Part shown: one piece after another, positions 45,791 to 53,820 of the stretch | How positions within the stretch are numbered: position 1 is the stretch's first letter | How the letters are laid out: each line of letters begins with the position of its first letter | Origin: Psychroserpens sp. NJDZ02 | Lineage (GTDB): Bacteria > Bacteroidota > Bacteroidia > Flavobacteriales > Flavobacteriaceae | Assembly: GCF_004843725.1 (NCBI RefSeq) | Contig: NZ_CP039451.1 | Span: 1,734,501 to 1,798,500 of the forward strand | Reading direction: 5' to 3' | Length of the DNA: 64,000 bases | Made by a program: the position numbers and the translations under genes | The notes under the pieces: model-generated | Database searches by the model: none | Told to the model about the DNA's origin: nothing | What the model saw: only the letters and a program-made list of their open reading frames with translations

Positions 45791-46432
45791 TTATTTACGA
45801 CCAAAATCTGCAGGAATTTCTCCCCAAGCTTTGGTTTCCCATTTAACTATCGTGGTTTTATAATCGTTTTCTTTTAACCAATTTACTGCACGGTCAACCA
45901 AATCGTACACAGGTTTGTTTTTTGCGTTGCGTTCTAGTTTAGAGTTGCACGTTTTTTTGCGGACCCAACTCATAGCTGTTTTAGAGTCTGTATAAATAAG
46001 TAAGTCGCTATTGTGTTTTTTTAAAAAACTTAAACCATGCACTAAAGCTAAAAATTCGCCAATATTATTAGTGCCTTCAGCAAAAGGACCTTGTTTAAAT
46101 AGTTGTTTTTTAGATTTTGTTTCTACACCACGGTATTCCATTATTCCAGGATTACCAGAAGAGGCGGCATCCACAGATATAGAATTGTAATTGGGACGAC
46201 CAATTTTTTTAAGTTGTTCATGGCTTAACTCGCTGGTAAACCCTTTCTTTTTTCCAATATAGTCAAAGTAGTTGCCTTTTAAGGCTTCTTTGGCAGCATC
46301 AAAAGTGGCAAATGATTTGTATTGGGCACCTTGGTAATCTTTGATTTGTGCTTTGCAATCATTCCAAGATTCAAAAACGCCTTTGTGGTGTCCTTGCCAA
46401 ACGGTGTAGTATTTTTTCTTTTTTTTACCCAT
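45791..46432 (-). CDS. rnhA: RNase HI with N-terminal viroplasmin/RNHBD domain
   Basis: 213 residues. N-terminal hybrid-binding domain MGKKKKKYYTVWQGHHKGVF to about 45, then RNase H with active-site Asp in SVDAASSGNPG, Glu in NNIGEFLAL, Asp in IYTDSKTAMSW and Asp in IPADFGRK. It cuts RNA in RNA-DNA hybrids. The N-terminal domain resembles the eukaryotic RNase H1 hybrid-binding domain. A short palindrome (TCCGCTTAAGCGA) lies just upstream. Confidence 0.93.
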   Translation of the reverse strand: MGKKKKKYYTVWQGHHKGVFESWNDCKAQIKDYQGAQYKSFATFDAAKEALKGNYFDYIGKKKGFTSELSHEQLKKIGRPNYNSISVDAASSGNPGIMEYRGVETKSKKQLFKQGPFAEGTNNIGEFLALVHGLSFLKKHNSDLLIYTDSKTAMSWVRKKTCNSKLERNAKNKPVYDLVDRAVNWLKENDYKTTIVKWETKAWGEIPADFGRK

Positions 46433-46538
46433 TTCTTTTATTTCCGCTTAAGCGAAAATTGTATTGTTTTATCTTTTCTGAGACGGTGAAACTCTACTTT
46501 AATATATATGTACAGTTCTTATAACAGGATTAGGTATG

Positions 46539-47102
46539 CTAATTTAATAATTTATCGACTATTAATGGAAAGTGTTCCATTTCCAATTTATGAATCTTTT
46601 CTGCGACGTCCAAGGCGGTATCTGAAGCTAAAACCTCACATTTTGCTTGAAAAATGATGGCGCCTTCATCATAATGCTCGTTTACATAATGAATTGTTAT
46701 GCCTGTTTCAGTTTCTTTATTGGCGACAACAGACTCGTGCACGTGCATGCCGTACATGCCCTTTCCTCCAAATTTTGGTAACAAAGCAGGATGCACATTT
46801 ATGACTCTGTTTGGGAACGCTTTTAATATCTTTTCAGGAAATTTCCATAAAAAACCAGCAAGAACAATTAGATCTGGTTGGTTTGATTTAAGGATGTTTA
46901 GGACGTCATCAGTATCAGTTAGTGCTGTTTTGTTGAAAGATAAGGCGCTAACTTTTAGTTTTTTACAACGCTCTAGCACTTTGGCATGAGGATTGTTAGT
47001 TAATACCTGAATAACAGACGCATTGTCTCTATTTTGAAAAAACCTTATTAAATTTTCAGCATTACTTCCGCTACCGGACGCAAAAATTACTACACGTTTC
47101 AT
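46539..47102 (-). CDS. purN: Phosphoribosylglycinamide formyltransferase
   Basis: 187 residues. NVHPALLPKFGG (catalytic His), ETGITIHYVNEHYDEGAII (Asp) and the SGSGSNAENLIRF phosphate loop. It formylates GAR with 10-formyl-THF in purine synthesis. It is divergent from acpP, which starts 182 bases away. The gene pair is a familiar arrangement in the phylum. Confidence 0.94.
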   Translation of the reverse strand: MKRVVIFASGSGSNAENLIRFFQNRDNASVIQVLTNNPHAKVLERCKKLKVSALSFNKTALTDTDDVLNILKSNQPDLIVLAGFLWKFPEKILKAFPNRVINVHPALLPKFGGKGMYGMHVHESVVANKETETGITIHYVNEHYDEGAIIFQAKCEVLASDTALDVAEKIHKLEMEHFPLIVDKLLN

Positions 47103-47245
47103 TTTCTATATTCAATGTTAAATTCTTCAAACAAAAAAAGCAATAATTATTAACAATTACGGGCTAAAATCGAAATTCTTCGATTTAAATAATTAAATTC
47201 GTAGCACATTTTTAAAGTAAACGTGTGTTTTAAAATAAAGTTTTT

Positions 47246-47253
47246 TATTTTTG
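47246..47253 (+). promoter_or_regulatory. Predicted -7 box of the acpP cluster
   Basis: TATTTTTG fits TAnnTTTG, 31 bases before the acpP ATG. No well-placed -33 TTG was found. Confidence 0.5.
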
Positions 47254-47284
47254 CCCCTTAATTAAAACTAAAAAAATTAAAATT

Positions 47285-47518
47285 ATGTCAGACATTGCAT
47301 CAAGAGTAAAAGCGATTATCGTAGACAAATTAGGTGTTGATGAAAACGAAGTTGTAACTGAAGCTAGCTTCACGAACGACTTAGGTGCAGATTCATTAGA
47401 TACTGTAGAATTAATCATGGAATTTGAAAAAGAATTCGATATCCAGATTCCAGATGACCAAGCAGAGAACATTGCAACAGTAGGTCAAGCTGTATCTTAT
47501 ATTGAAGCTGCTAAATAA
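47285..47518 (+). CDS. acpP: Acyl carrier protein
   Basis: 77 residues. Phosphopantetheine serine Ser37 in [12 protein letters not shown]. Acidic with four helices. It carries acyl intermediates in fatty-acid synthesis. First gene of the acpP-fabF-rnc-IPExxxVDY-pyk cluster, 11 bases before fabF. Confidence 0.97.
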   Translation: MSDIASRVKAIIVDKLGVDENEVVTEASFTNDLGADSLDTVELIMEFEKEFDIQIPDDQAENIATVGQAVSYIEAAK

Positions 47519-47529
47519 GCACAATATTT

Positions 47530-48780
47530 ATGGAACTTAAGCGAGTAGTAGTTACAGGATTAGGAGCGTTGACACCAATTGGAAACACTATAGACGAGTA
47601 TTGGGCTGGTCTAATTAGTGGTAAAAGTGGTGCGGCACCTATTACATATTTTGATGCTGAAAAGTTCAAGACAAACTTTGCTTGCGAGTTAAAAAACTTC
47701 GTGGCTACTGATTTTCTTGACAGAAAAGAGGCCCGAAAAATGGACAGGTTTACGCAGTACGCAATGGTCGCATCTGATGAGGCTATTGCGGACTCTAAAC
47801 TAGATTTAGATACCGTTAACAAACTTAGAGTTGGCGTTATCTGGGGAGCAGGTATTGGTGGACTAGAAACATTTCAAAATGAAGTTTTAAACTTTGCTGC
47901 GGGTGATGGTACACCTAGATTTAATCCCTTTTTTATTCCTAAAATGATTGCAGACATTGCACCCGGAAACATTTCTATAAAAAATGGTTTTATGGGTCCA
48001 AATTACACAACAGTATCTGCTTGTGCTTCTTCTGCAAATGCAATGATTGATGCCTTAAACTATATACGTTTAGGACAATGTGATGTTATTGTAACAGGAG
48101 GTAGTGAAGCTGCAGTTACTATTGCAGGAATGGGAGGATTTAACGCGATGCATGCTTTATCAACTAGAAACGAAAGCCCACAAACAGCATCAAGACCTTT
48201 TGATGTAACTCGTGATGGTTTTGTTTTAGGAGAAGGTGCAGGAGCAATTGTTCTTGAAGAATATGAGCACGCAAAAGCAAGAGGAGCAAAAATATATGCA
48301 GAGGTTTTAGGAGGCGGAATGTCTTCTGATGCTTATCATATGACAGCACCACATCCGGAAGGAATTGGGGTGATAGCAGTTATGAAAAACTGTTTAGAGA
48401 ATGCTGGTTTAAAACCAGAAGATGTAGATCACATCAATACACACGGAACATCTACCCCTTTAGGTGATGTTGCCGAGTTAAAAGCGATTAAAGAAGTTTT
48501 TGGCGATCATGCTAAAAACATCAATATAAATTCTACTAAGTCAATGACTGGTCATTTGTTAGGTGCTGCCGGAGCTATTGAGTCTATTGCTGCAATTTTA
48601 GCAATGCAACATAGTATCGTGCCACCAACAATTAACCATACGACAGCAGATCCGAATATAGATTCTGAATTAAACTTAACACTTAATACGCCACAAAAAA
48701 GAGAGATAAACGTTGCTATGAGCAATACTTTTGGATTTGGAGGTCACAATGCTTGTGTATTGTTTAAAAAACTAGATTAA
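47530..48780 (+). CDS. fabF: 3-oxoacyl-[acyl-carrier-protein] synthase II
   Basis: 416 residues. Catalytic Cys165 (SACASSANAM), His near 305 (NTHGTSTPLGD) and His near 342 (MTGHLLGAAG). It condenses malonyl-ACP with acyl-ACP and shapes the fatty-acid profile. Co-transcribed with acpP. Confidence 0.96.
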   Translation: MELKRVVVTGLGALTPIGNTIDEYWAGLISGKSGAAPITYFDAEKFKTNFACELKNFVATDFLDRKEARKMDRFTQYAMVASDEAIADSKLDLDTVNKLRVGVIWGAGIGGLETFQNEVLNFAAGDGTPRFNPFFIPKMIADIAPGNISIKNGFMGPNYTTVSACASSANAMIDALNYIRLGQCDVIVTGGSEAAVTIAGMGGFNAMHALSTRNESPQTASRPFDVTRDGFVLGEGAGAIVLEEYEHAKARGAKIYAEVLGGGMSSDAYHMTAPHPEGIGVIAVMKNCLENAGLKPEDVDHINTHGTSTPLGDVAELKAIKEVFGDHAKNININSTKSMTGHLLGAAGAIESIAAILAMQHSIVPPTINHTTADPNIDSELNLTLNTPQKREINVAMSNTFGFGGHNACVLFKKLD

Positions 48781-48788
48781 GTTTCTGA

Positions 48789-49535
48789 ATGAAAAGAATT
48801 CGTAACATATTTAATTCCCAATCTAATCAAGATGGGAATTTTTTTATGGCTGTTTCTAAAATTTTAAAATTTAAGCCTAAAACCTTAAGGTATTACCAGA
48901 CCGCCTTTACGCATCGTTCAATGAACATCAAAGATGAAAAAGGGAACATCATTAATTACGAACGCTTAGAATTTTTAGGTGATGCAATGCTGAGTTCGGT
49001 CATAGCAAACCATCTATATTTGGAAGTGCCAGGAGGTGATGAAGGATATCTAACTAAAATGCGCTCTAAAATTGTAAGTAGAGAGCATTTAAACGAATTA
49101 GGAAAAGACTTAGGTCTAATTAATTTAGTTGAAAGCAAAATACCCAAAGGGCAATTTGGAGATAATATCCATGGTAATTTATTTGAAGCGCTTATCGGAG
49201 CCATTTATTTAGATAAAGGTTATAAATACGTCGAAAAATTTATACAAAAACGCGTTATTGGGCCTTATGTTGATATCGAAACTTTAGAAGGTAAGGTTAT
49301 TAGTTACAAAAGTTTATTAATAGAATGGTGTCAAAAAGAAAAGAAGATTTTTGACTACAATGTCTATGAAGATACTGGTAATGATGATGTCAAACATTTT
49401 TCCGTCAAATTATCTATTGATAAAAAAGTAATTGCTAAGGCGAGAGCCACTTCTAAAAAGAAAGCAGAAGAAAAAGCGTCTAAACGTGCTTTTTTTGCAC
49501 TACAATCTCAAATTTCTAAGGCTGGCTTTATTTAA
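48789..49535 (+). CDS. rnc: Ribonuclease III
   Basis: 248 residues. Catalytic signature ERLEFLGDAML (near 58), with Glu and Asp metal ligands, and GNLFEALIGAIYLD. The C-terminal dsRBD (SYKSLLIEW to KKKAEEKASKRAFFAL) binds dsRNA. It processes rRNA and structured RNAs. It is 8 bases after fabF and belongs to the same cluster. Confidence 0.95.
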   Translation: MKRIRNIFNSQSNQDGNFFMAVSKILKFKPKTLRYYQTAFTHRSMNIKDEKGNIINYERLEFLGDAMLSSVIANHLYLEVPGGDEGYLTKMRSKIVSREHLNELGKDLGLINLVESKIPKGQFGDNIHGNLFEALIGAIYLDKGYKYVEKFIQKRVIGPYVDIETLEGKVISYKSLLIEWCQKEKKIFDYNVYEDTGNDDVKHFSVKLSIDKKVIAKARATSKKKAEEKASKRAFFALQSQISKAGFI

Positions 49536-49671
49536 AAAGCCCGTAGTCTTAAAATCTTATTTTTTAAGGGTTTACTACAACGTTTTCGTGATATTTTGTT
49601 GTTAAGATTACGTAAAATAAGATGGCACTAAGTGTTTAAATACTATATTTACATTTAATTTTATAATTAAA

Positions 49672-50157
49672 ATGGCTGTTCGAAAACTCTCTTTAGATGA
49701 CTTTTTAGAAGAAGAGCATTACGCATTAATAGGAATTCACTGCGTAATAGAAGATTATAGATTAGCTTTTTTAATTAATCAAACATTGGACATTTCCCTT
49801 AAAAGAGCAAAGGAAGATGTTACCGATCCAAGCTTAAATACGAGTCATGCTATTTTTGAGTGGTTTGACGAAAAGCAATTAACGACCTATCATTTAGTCG
49901 CTAATACTTGTAAAGTGCAATATAATAATGTACAACAACAGTCAAATTCATTATTTGGAGAAGACACCTCGGAAGTAACCAATTTTTATTTGTTACCAGA
50001 ATTTAAGAAAGTAAATTATATTCTTAAAGTTGAGACCGAGTTTCTAAATAAAGAAAAAATCATTTTAACTAATATTCTCAAGATTCCTCAAGTGTCTACC
50101 GCTTACAGTATAGATGTAGAGGGCTTAAAATCTAAAGAGAACTTAATATTCAACTAA
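49672..50157 (+). CDS. IPExxxVDY family protein
   Basis: 161 residues. Fold-level match and location between rnc and pyk identify it as the family named for its C-terminal motif. Here the motif reads IPQVSTAYSIDVEGLKSKENLIF, so the conserved Glu is Gln. The role is unknown; it is found almost only beside these genes. The stop and the pyk ATG overlap by one base (TAATG), pointing to translational coupling. Confidence 0.82.
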   Translation: MAVRKLSLDDFLEEEHYALIGIHCVIEDYRLAFLINQTLDISLKRAKEDVTDPSLNTSHAIFEWFDEKQLTTYHLVANTCKVQYNNVQQQSNSLFGEDTSEVTNFYLLPEFKKVNYILKVETEFLNKEKIILTNILKIPQVSTAYSIDVEGLKSKENLIFN

Positions 50158-51599
50158 TGCTAAACAAAAAAAAGACTAAAATTGTTGCAACCTTAGGGCC
50201 TGCAACTAGTAGTAAAGAGGTTTTAAAGGCAATGTTAGACGAAGGTGCTAACGTTTTTAGAATTAATTTTTCTCACGCAGACTATAAAGACGTTGAAGAA
50301 CGTGTACAAATGATAAGAGAGCTAAACGACGAGTTTGGTTACAATGCTTCAATTCTTGGGGATTTACAAGGTCCTAAATTACGTGTTGGAGTAATGAAGG
50401 GAGAGGTTATTGTTAATGCAGGTGACGAAATTATCTTTGTAACTGGAGAACGTTTTGAAGGAACTAAAGAGCGTGTCTATATGACGTACGATCGTTTTCC
50501 TCAAGATGCAAAACCAGGAGAACGTATTCTTTTAGATGACGGAAAATTAATTTTTGAAGTGGTGTCTACAGATCAAAAGTCTGAAGTAAAAGCTAAGGTG
50601 ATACAAGGTGGACCACTTAAATCTAAAAAAGGAGTTAACTTACCAAATACTAATATTTCTCAACCAGCATTAACAGAAAAAGATATCGAAGATGCTATTT
50701 TTGCGTGTAAATTAGGAGTAGACTGGATGGCTTTATCTTTTGTGCGTCATGCAGAAGATTTAATGCAATTAGAAGAGTTAATTAAAAAACATAGCGAGCA
50801 CAAAATTCCAATTATCGCTAAAATTGAAAAGCCAGAAGCAGTAGAGAACATCGATAAAATTGTTGCTTATTGTGATGGATTAATGGTTGCGCGTGGTGAT
50901 CTAGGAGTAGAGATTCCTGCAGAAGAGGTGCCATTAGTACAAAAGCAATTAGTACTTCGTGCAAAACGTGCCAGAATTCCGGTAATTATAGCAACCCAAA
51001 TGATGGAAACTATGATAACTAGTCTAACACCAACGCGTGCAGAAGTTAATGACGTGGCCAATAGTGTTATGGATGGTGCAGATGCAGTAATGCTATCTGG
51101 AGAAACTAGTGTTGGACAATATCCAGTACAAGTAATCCGTCAAATGGCAAATATTATTAGAAGTGTGGAAGATTCAGACTTAATTAAAGTCCCACAATCA
51201 CCACCACATATTCGTACTAAGCGTTACATCACAAAATCTATTTGTTATCATGCAGCGCATATGGCTAACGATATTAACGCCAAAGCAATTTCTACATTAA
51301 CAAATAGTGGGTATACTGCCTTCCAAATTTCGGCTTGGAGACCAAGTACGCATATCTTAGTATTTACTTCAAATAAGCGTATTTTAACGCAGTTAAGTTT
51401 ACTGTGGGGTGTAACTTCTTTTTATTACGATAAGTTTGTTAGCACAGACGAAACGATAGAAGACGTTAATGCAATAGCTTGTAAAAAAGGATTCTTAGAA
51501 GTTGGTGATATGTTAATTAGTTTAGCGGCTATGCCAATTCAAGACAAAGGAATGGTAAATACGCTTAGAGTCACAGAAATCGAAAGTTGTAATTTCTAA
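50157..51599 (+). CDS. pyk: Pyruvate kinase
   Basis: 480 residues, as usual for bacteria. KKKTKIVATLGPATSS, the catalytic-site KIEKPEAVENID, MVARGDLGVEIPAEEVP and MDGADAVMLSGETSVGQYP. It converts PEP and ADP to pyruvate and ATP. Last gene of the acpP cluster. A repeat element and a terminator follow its stop. Confidence 0.97.
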   Translation: MLNKKKTKIVATLGPATSSKEVLKAMLDEGANVFRINFSHADYKDVEERVQMIRELNDEFGYNASILGDLQGPKLRVGVMKGEVIVNAGDEIIFVTGERFEGTKERVYMTYDRFPQDAKPGERILLDDGKLIFEVVSTDQKSEVKAKVIQGGPLKSKKGVNLPNTNISQPALTEKDIEDAIFACKLGVDWMALSFVRHAEDLMQLEELIKKHSEHKIPIIAKIEKPEAVENIDKIVAYCDGLMVARGDLGVEIPAEEVPLVQKQLVLRAKRARIPVIIATQMMETMITSLTPTRAEVNDVANSVMDGADAVMLSGETSVGQYPVQVIRQMANIIRSVEDSDLIKVPQSPPHIRTKRYITKSICYHAAHMANDINAKAISTLTNSGYTAFQISAWRPSTHILVFTSNKRILTQLSLLWGVTSFYYDKFVSTDETIEDVNAIACKKGFLEVGDMLISLAAMPIQDKGMVNTLRVTEIESCNF

Positions 51600-51607
51600 A
51601 ACAATTT

Positions 51608-51696
51608 GGGCGTTACCGCAAGGGTCGCGCTTTTCATTATATCTTTTTTGCGCCTAATCGCGCTCAAAAAAGGATGCCATTACAATCGCTAACGCG
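51608..51696 (+). repeat. Palindromic intergenic repeat, copy B
   Basis: Begins GGGCGTTACCGCAAGGGTCG and ends CGCTAACGCG, as copy A at 23045-23122 (reverse strand). The centre is a different hairpin, TTTTTTGCGC / GCGCTCAAAAAA. It lies between the pyk stop and the pyk terminator, so it should be in the 3-prime untranslated RNA. Confidence 0.75.
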
Positions 51697-51719
51697 AGCA
51701 AAGGTATGGTACAGTTATC

Positions 51720-51751
51720 AAAACCGGTTATAGCGATATAGCTGGTTTTTT
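51720..51751 (+). terminator. Intrinsic terminator of pyk
   Basis: AAAACCGGTTATA, loop gcga, TATAGCTGGTTTT: 13 pairs including two G-U, then a U run. Confidence 0.85.
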
Positions 51752-51862
51752 GTTTTAAAATACTTACAAAAAATGTTAAAATAGTATCAAAAACATAAAT
51801 TATTTAGTTTGTTAAGTAATGATTGTGTAATTTAAACTACTAAACCCTAAATAATATACCTA

Positions 51863-52147
51863 ATGAAAAACCTAACGATACAAACAATAGAAAAAGAACA
51901 AATCAAATTTTTAAAGTTTCCAAAAGAAGAATTATTAATCTCCAAGACAGATAAAGCAGAGCGTTGTTTAACATTAACTAGAGCTATGGTTTTAGGTAAT
52001 ATAGAGCACGAAAAAGTACGTATTCTATTTGCGGATAATGAAGGCTTAAAAAGAGTGAACACTACCATATGGGGCGTGACAGAAAAATATGTCATTTTAA
52101 AAACATCTACTATTATTCCTTTAGAGCGTATTTTGTCTGTCGCTTAA
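51863..52147 (+). CDS. Small conserved protein of unknown function (94 aa)
   Basis: No signal peptide. It reads as strands plus a short helix, with hydrophobic core residues at regular spacing (VRILFADNEGLKRVNTTIWG). I believe similar short proteins exist in other Flavobacteriaceae, but I cannot name a function. It is convergent with dinB and overlaps its stop by 4 bases. Confidence 0.7.
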   Translation: MKNLTIQTIEKEQIKFLKFPKEELLISKTDKAERCLTLTRAMVLGNIEHEKVRILFADNEGLKRVNTTIWGVTEKYVILKTSTIIPLERILSVA

Positions 52148-53247
52148 AACCCAAAACGTAATTGGACACTAATAGCTTTGTCCGTTTCTATTATTTTTGG
52201 TTTTTTTATGGTATTTAAATTAGATAAAGAAATCCCTAATAAGCGGACGGAGTTACTCATCTTTTCTTGATATAATAAATCCTTTGCGGTCTCTAATATG
52301 AGCTCTGCATTGGATACAAAATAAGGAAGTGTTTTGCTTCGCGTTTGTAGTGTAAAGTCGCTATACTTTATTTTTAAAGTTATTGTTTTTCCTGCGACTT
52401 TACTTTTACTTAAACGTTTGGCAACTTCTTCAGCAATTAGCTGTAGTTTTTCTAACATAAACACTTCAGAAGATAAGTTTTCATTAAAGGTACGCTCAGC
52501 AGCCAAACTTTTTCTAATACGGTTTGGTTTGACTTCACTGTTATGTATGCCTCTAACAATATAATAATACGATAGGCCTGATTTGCCAAAATTAGTTTCT
52601 AAAAATTCAATAGATTTTGATTTTAGATCTTTTCCAGTATAGATGCCTTTTTGGTACATTTTTTCGGCAGTGACTTTACCTATACCATAAAATTTTCTTA
52701 TATCTAACGCTTCTAAAAAATCTAAAACTTCTTCAGGATTAACTACTTTTTGTCCATTAGGTTTATTGTAATCACTGGCTACTTTAGCAACAAATTTATT
52801 TATACTAATGCCTGCAGATGCCGTTAAGCCAACCTCGTTATAAATTCTAGTTCTAATCTCTTCAGCAAGTATGGAAGCACTGGGGTGACCTTTTTTATTT
52901 TCGGTAACATCTAAATAGGCTTCATCTAAAGATAAGGGTTCAACCAAATCAGTATAATCATAAAATATTTTTCTGATTTTATTAGAGATGTCTTTATAGC
53001 GTTCAAAATCGGTTTTAACAAAAATTAAATGGGGGCATAGCTTTATGGCTAATTGACCAGACATAGCGCTTTTTACTCCAAATTTCCTAGCTTCATAGCT
53101 AGCAGCACTAATAACACCACGTGGTCCGCCGCCTCCAACAGCAATCGCTTTACCTTTAAGTTCGGGATTATCCATTTCGGCTACAGACGCATAAAAGGCA
53201 TCCATATCCACATGAATAATTTTTCTTATTGGTAAATCGTTTTGCAT
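52144..53247 (-). CDS. dinB: DNA polymerase IV
   Basis: 367 residues. Y-family motifs HVDMDAFYASVAEMDNPEL (catalytic Asp), LSLDEAYLDVT (Asp-Glu) and GPRGVISAASYEARKFGVKS. The C-terminus VQLRFGF resembles a beta-clamp-binding motif. It makes error-prone translesion synthesis. Start context CTAAATTTACAA-G-ATG, the same as tdk, with a -7-like box touching the start, so the message is probably leaderless. Confidence 0.95.
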   Translation of the reverse strand: MQNDLPIRKIIHVDMDAFYASVAEMDNPELKGKAIAVGGGGPRGVISAASYEARKFGVKSAMSGQLAIKLCPHLIFVKTDFERYKDISNKIRKIFYDYTDLVEPLSLDEAYLDVTENKKGHPSASILAEEIRTRIYNEVGLTASAGISINKFVAKVASDYNKPNGQKVVNPEEVLDFLEALDIRKFYGIGKVTAEKMYQKGIYTGKDLKSKSIEFLETNFGKSGLSYYYIVRGIHNSEVKPNRIRKSLAAERTFNENLSSEVFMLEKLQLIAEEVAKRLSKSKVAGKTITLKIKYSDFTLQTRSKTLPYFVSNAELILETAKDLLYQEKMSNSVRLLGISLSNLNTIKKPKIIETDKAISVQLRFGF

Positions 53248-53332
53248 CTTGTAAATTTAGGCATTAATACTAACGACAGTTCGGGTGTTTTCATTTTTTT
53301 AACTGAAAATATATCGAAAATCTTAAATAATC

Positions 53333-53806
53333 ATGATAGAAATAGAACGTAAATTTTTAGTAAGATCAGAGGGTTTTAAAGCGGAAGCTTTTAAACAGAC
53401 GCGAATTGTTCAAGGATTTTTAAGTACGGATAAAAAACGAACGGTAAGAGTGCGGATAAAAGGCGAGGAAGGCTATTTGACTATAAAAGGACAATCTTCT
53501 AAAAATGGTTTATCTCGTTTTGAATGGGAAAAAAACATCCCGAAGGCGGAGGCAGAGCAGTTGTTAGAACTCTGTAAACAAGGGGTGATAGATAAAATAC
53601 GTTACGAAGTTAAAGTCGATAACCACACCTTTGAAATAGATGAGTTTTTTGGTGAGAATGAAGGTTTGGTAGTGGCCGAAGTCGAGTTAAACTCCGAAAC
53701 AGAAGTTTACACAAAACCCAAGTGGTTAGGTGAAGAGGTTACGGGGATTACTAGGTATTATAATTCGCAATTAAGCGAACATCCGTATACGCTGTGGGTT
53801 GAATAA
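53333..53806 (+). CDS. CYTH domain protein (triphosphate tunnel metalloenzyme)
   Basis: 157 residues. The metal-binding ExExK is EIERK at residues 3-7. The tunnel-forming Arg/Lys/Glu residues alternate as in the family (VRVRIKGE, FEIDEFF, VAEVEL). Substrates of the family include inorganic triphosphate, thiamine triphosphate or cAMP synthesis; the specificity here is unknown. Confidence 0.88.
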   Translation: MIEIERKFLVRSEGFKAEAFKQTRIVQGFLSTDKKRTVRVRIKGEEGYLTIKGQSSKNGLSRFEWEKNIPKAEAEQLLELCKQGVIDKIRYEVKVDNHTFEIDEFFGENEGLVVAEVELNSETEVYTKPKWLGEEVTGITRYYNSQLSEHPYTLWVE

Positions 53807-53820
53807 AGAGTAGCCTTAAC

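Noticed and set aside
51847..52095. 82-codon reverse-strand frame opposite the 94-residue protein
   Set aside because: The forward frame has better composition and a plausible start; the reverse frame extends into the intergenic region without a context.
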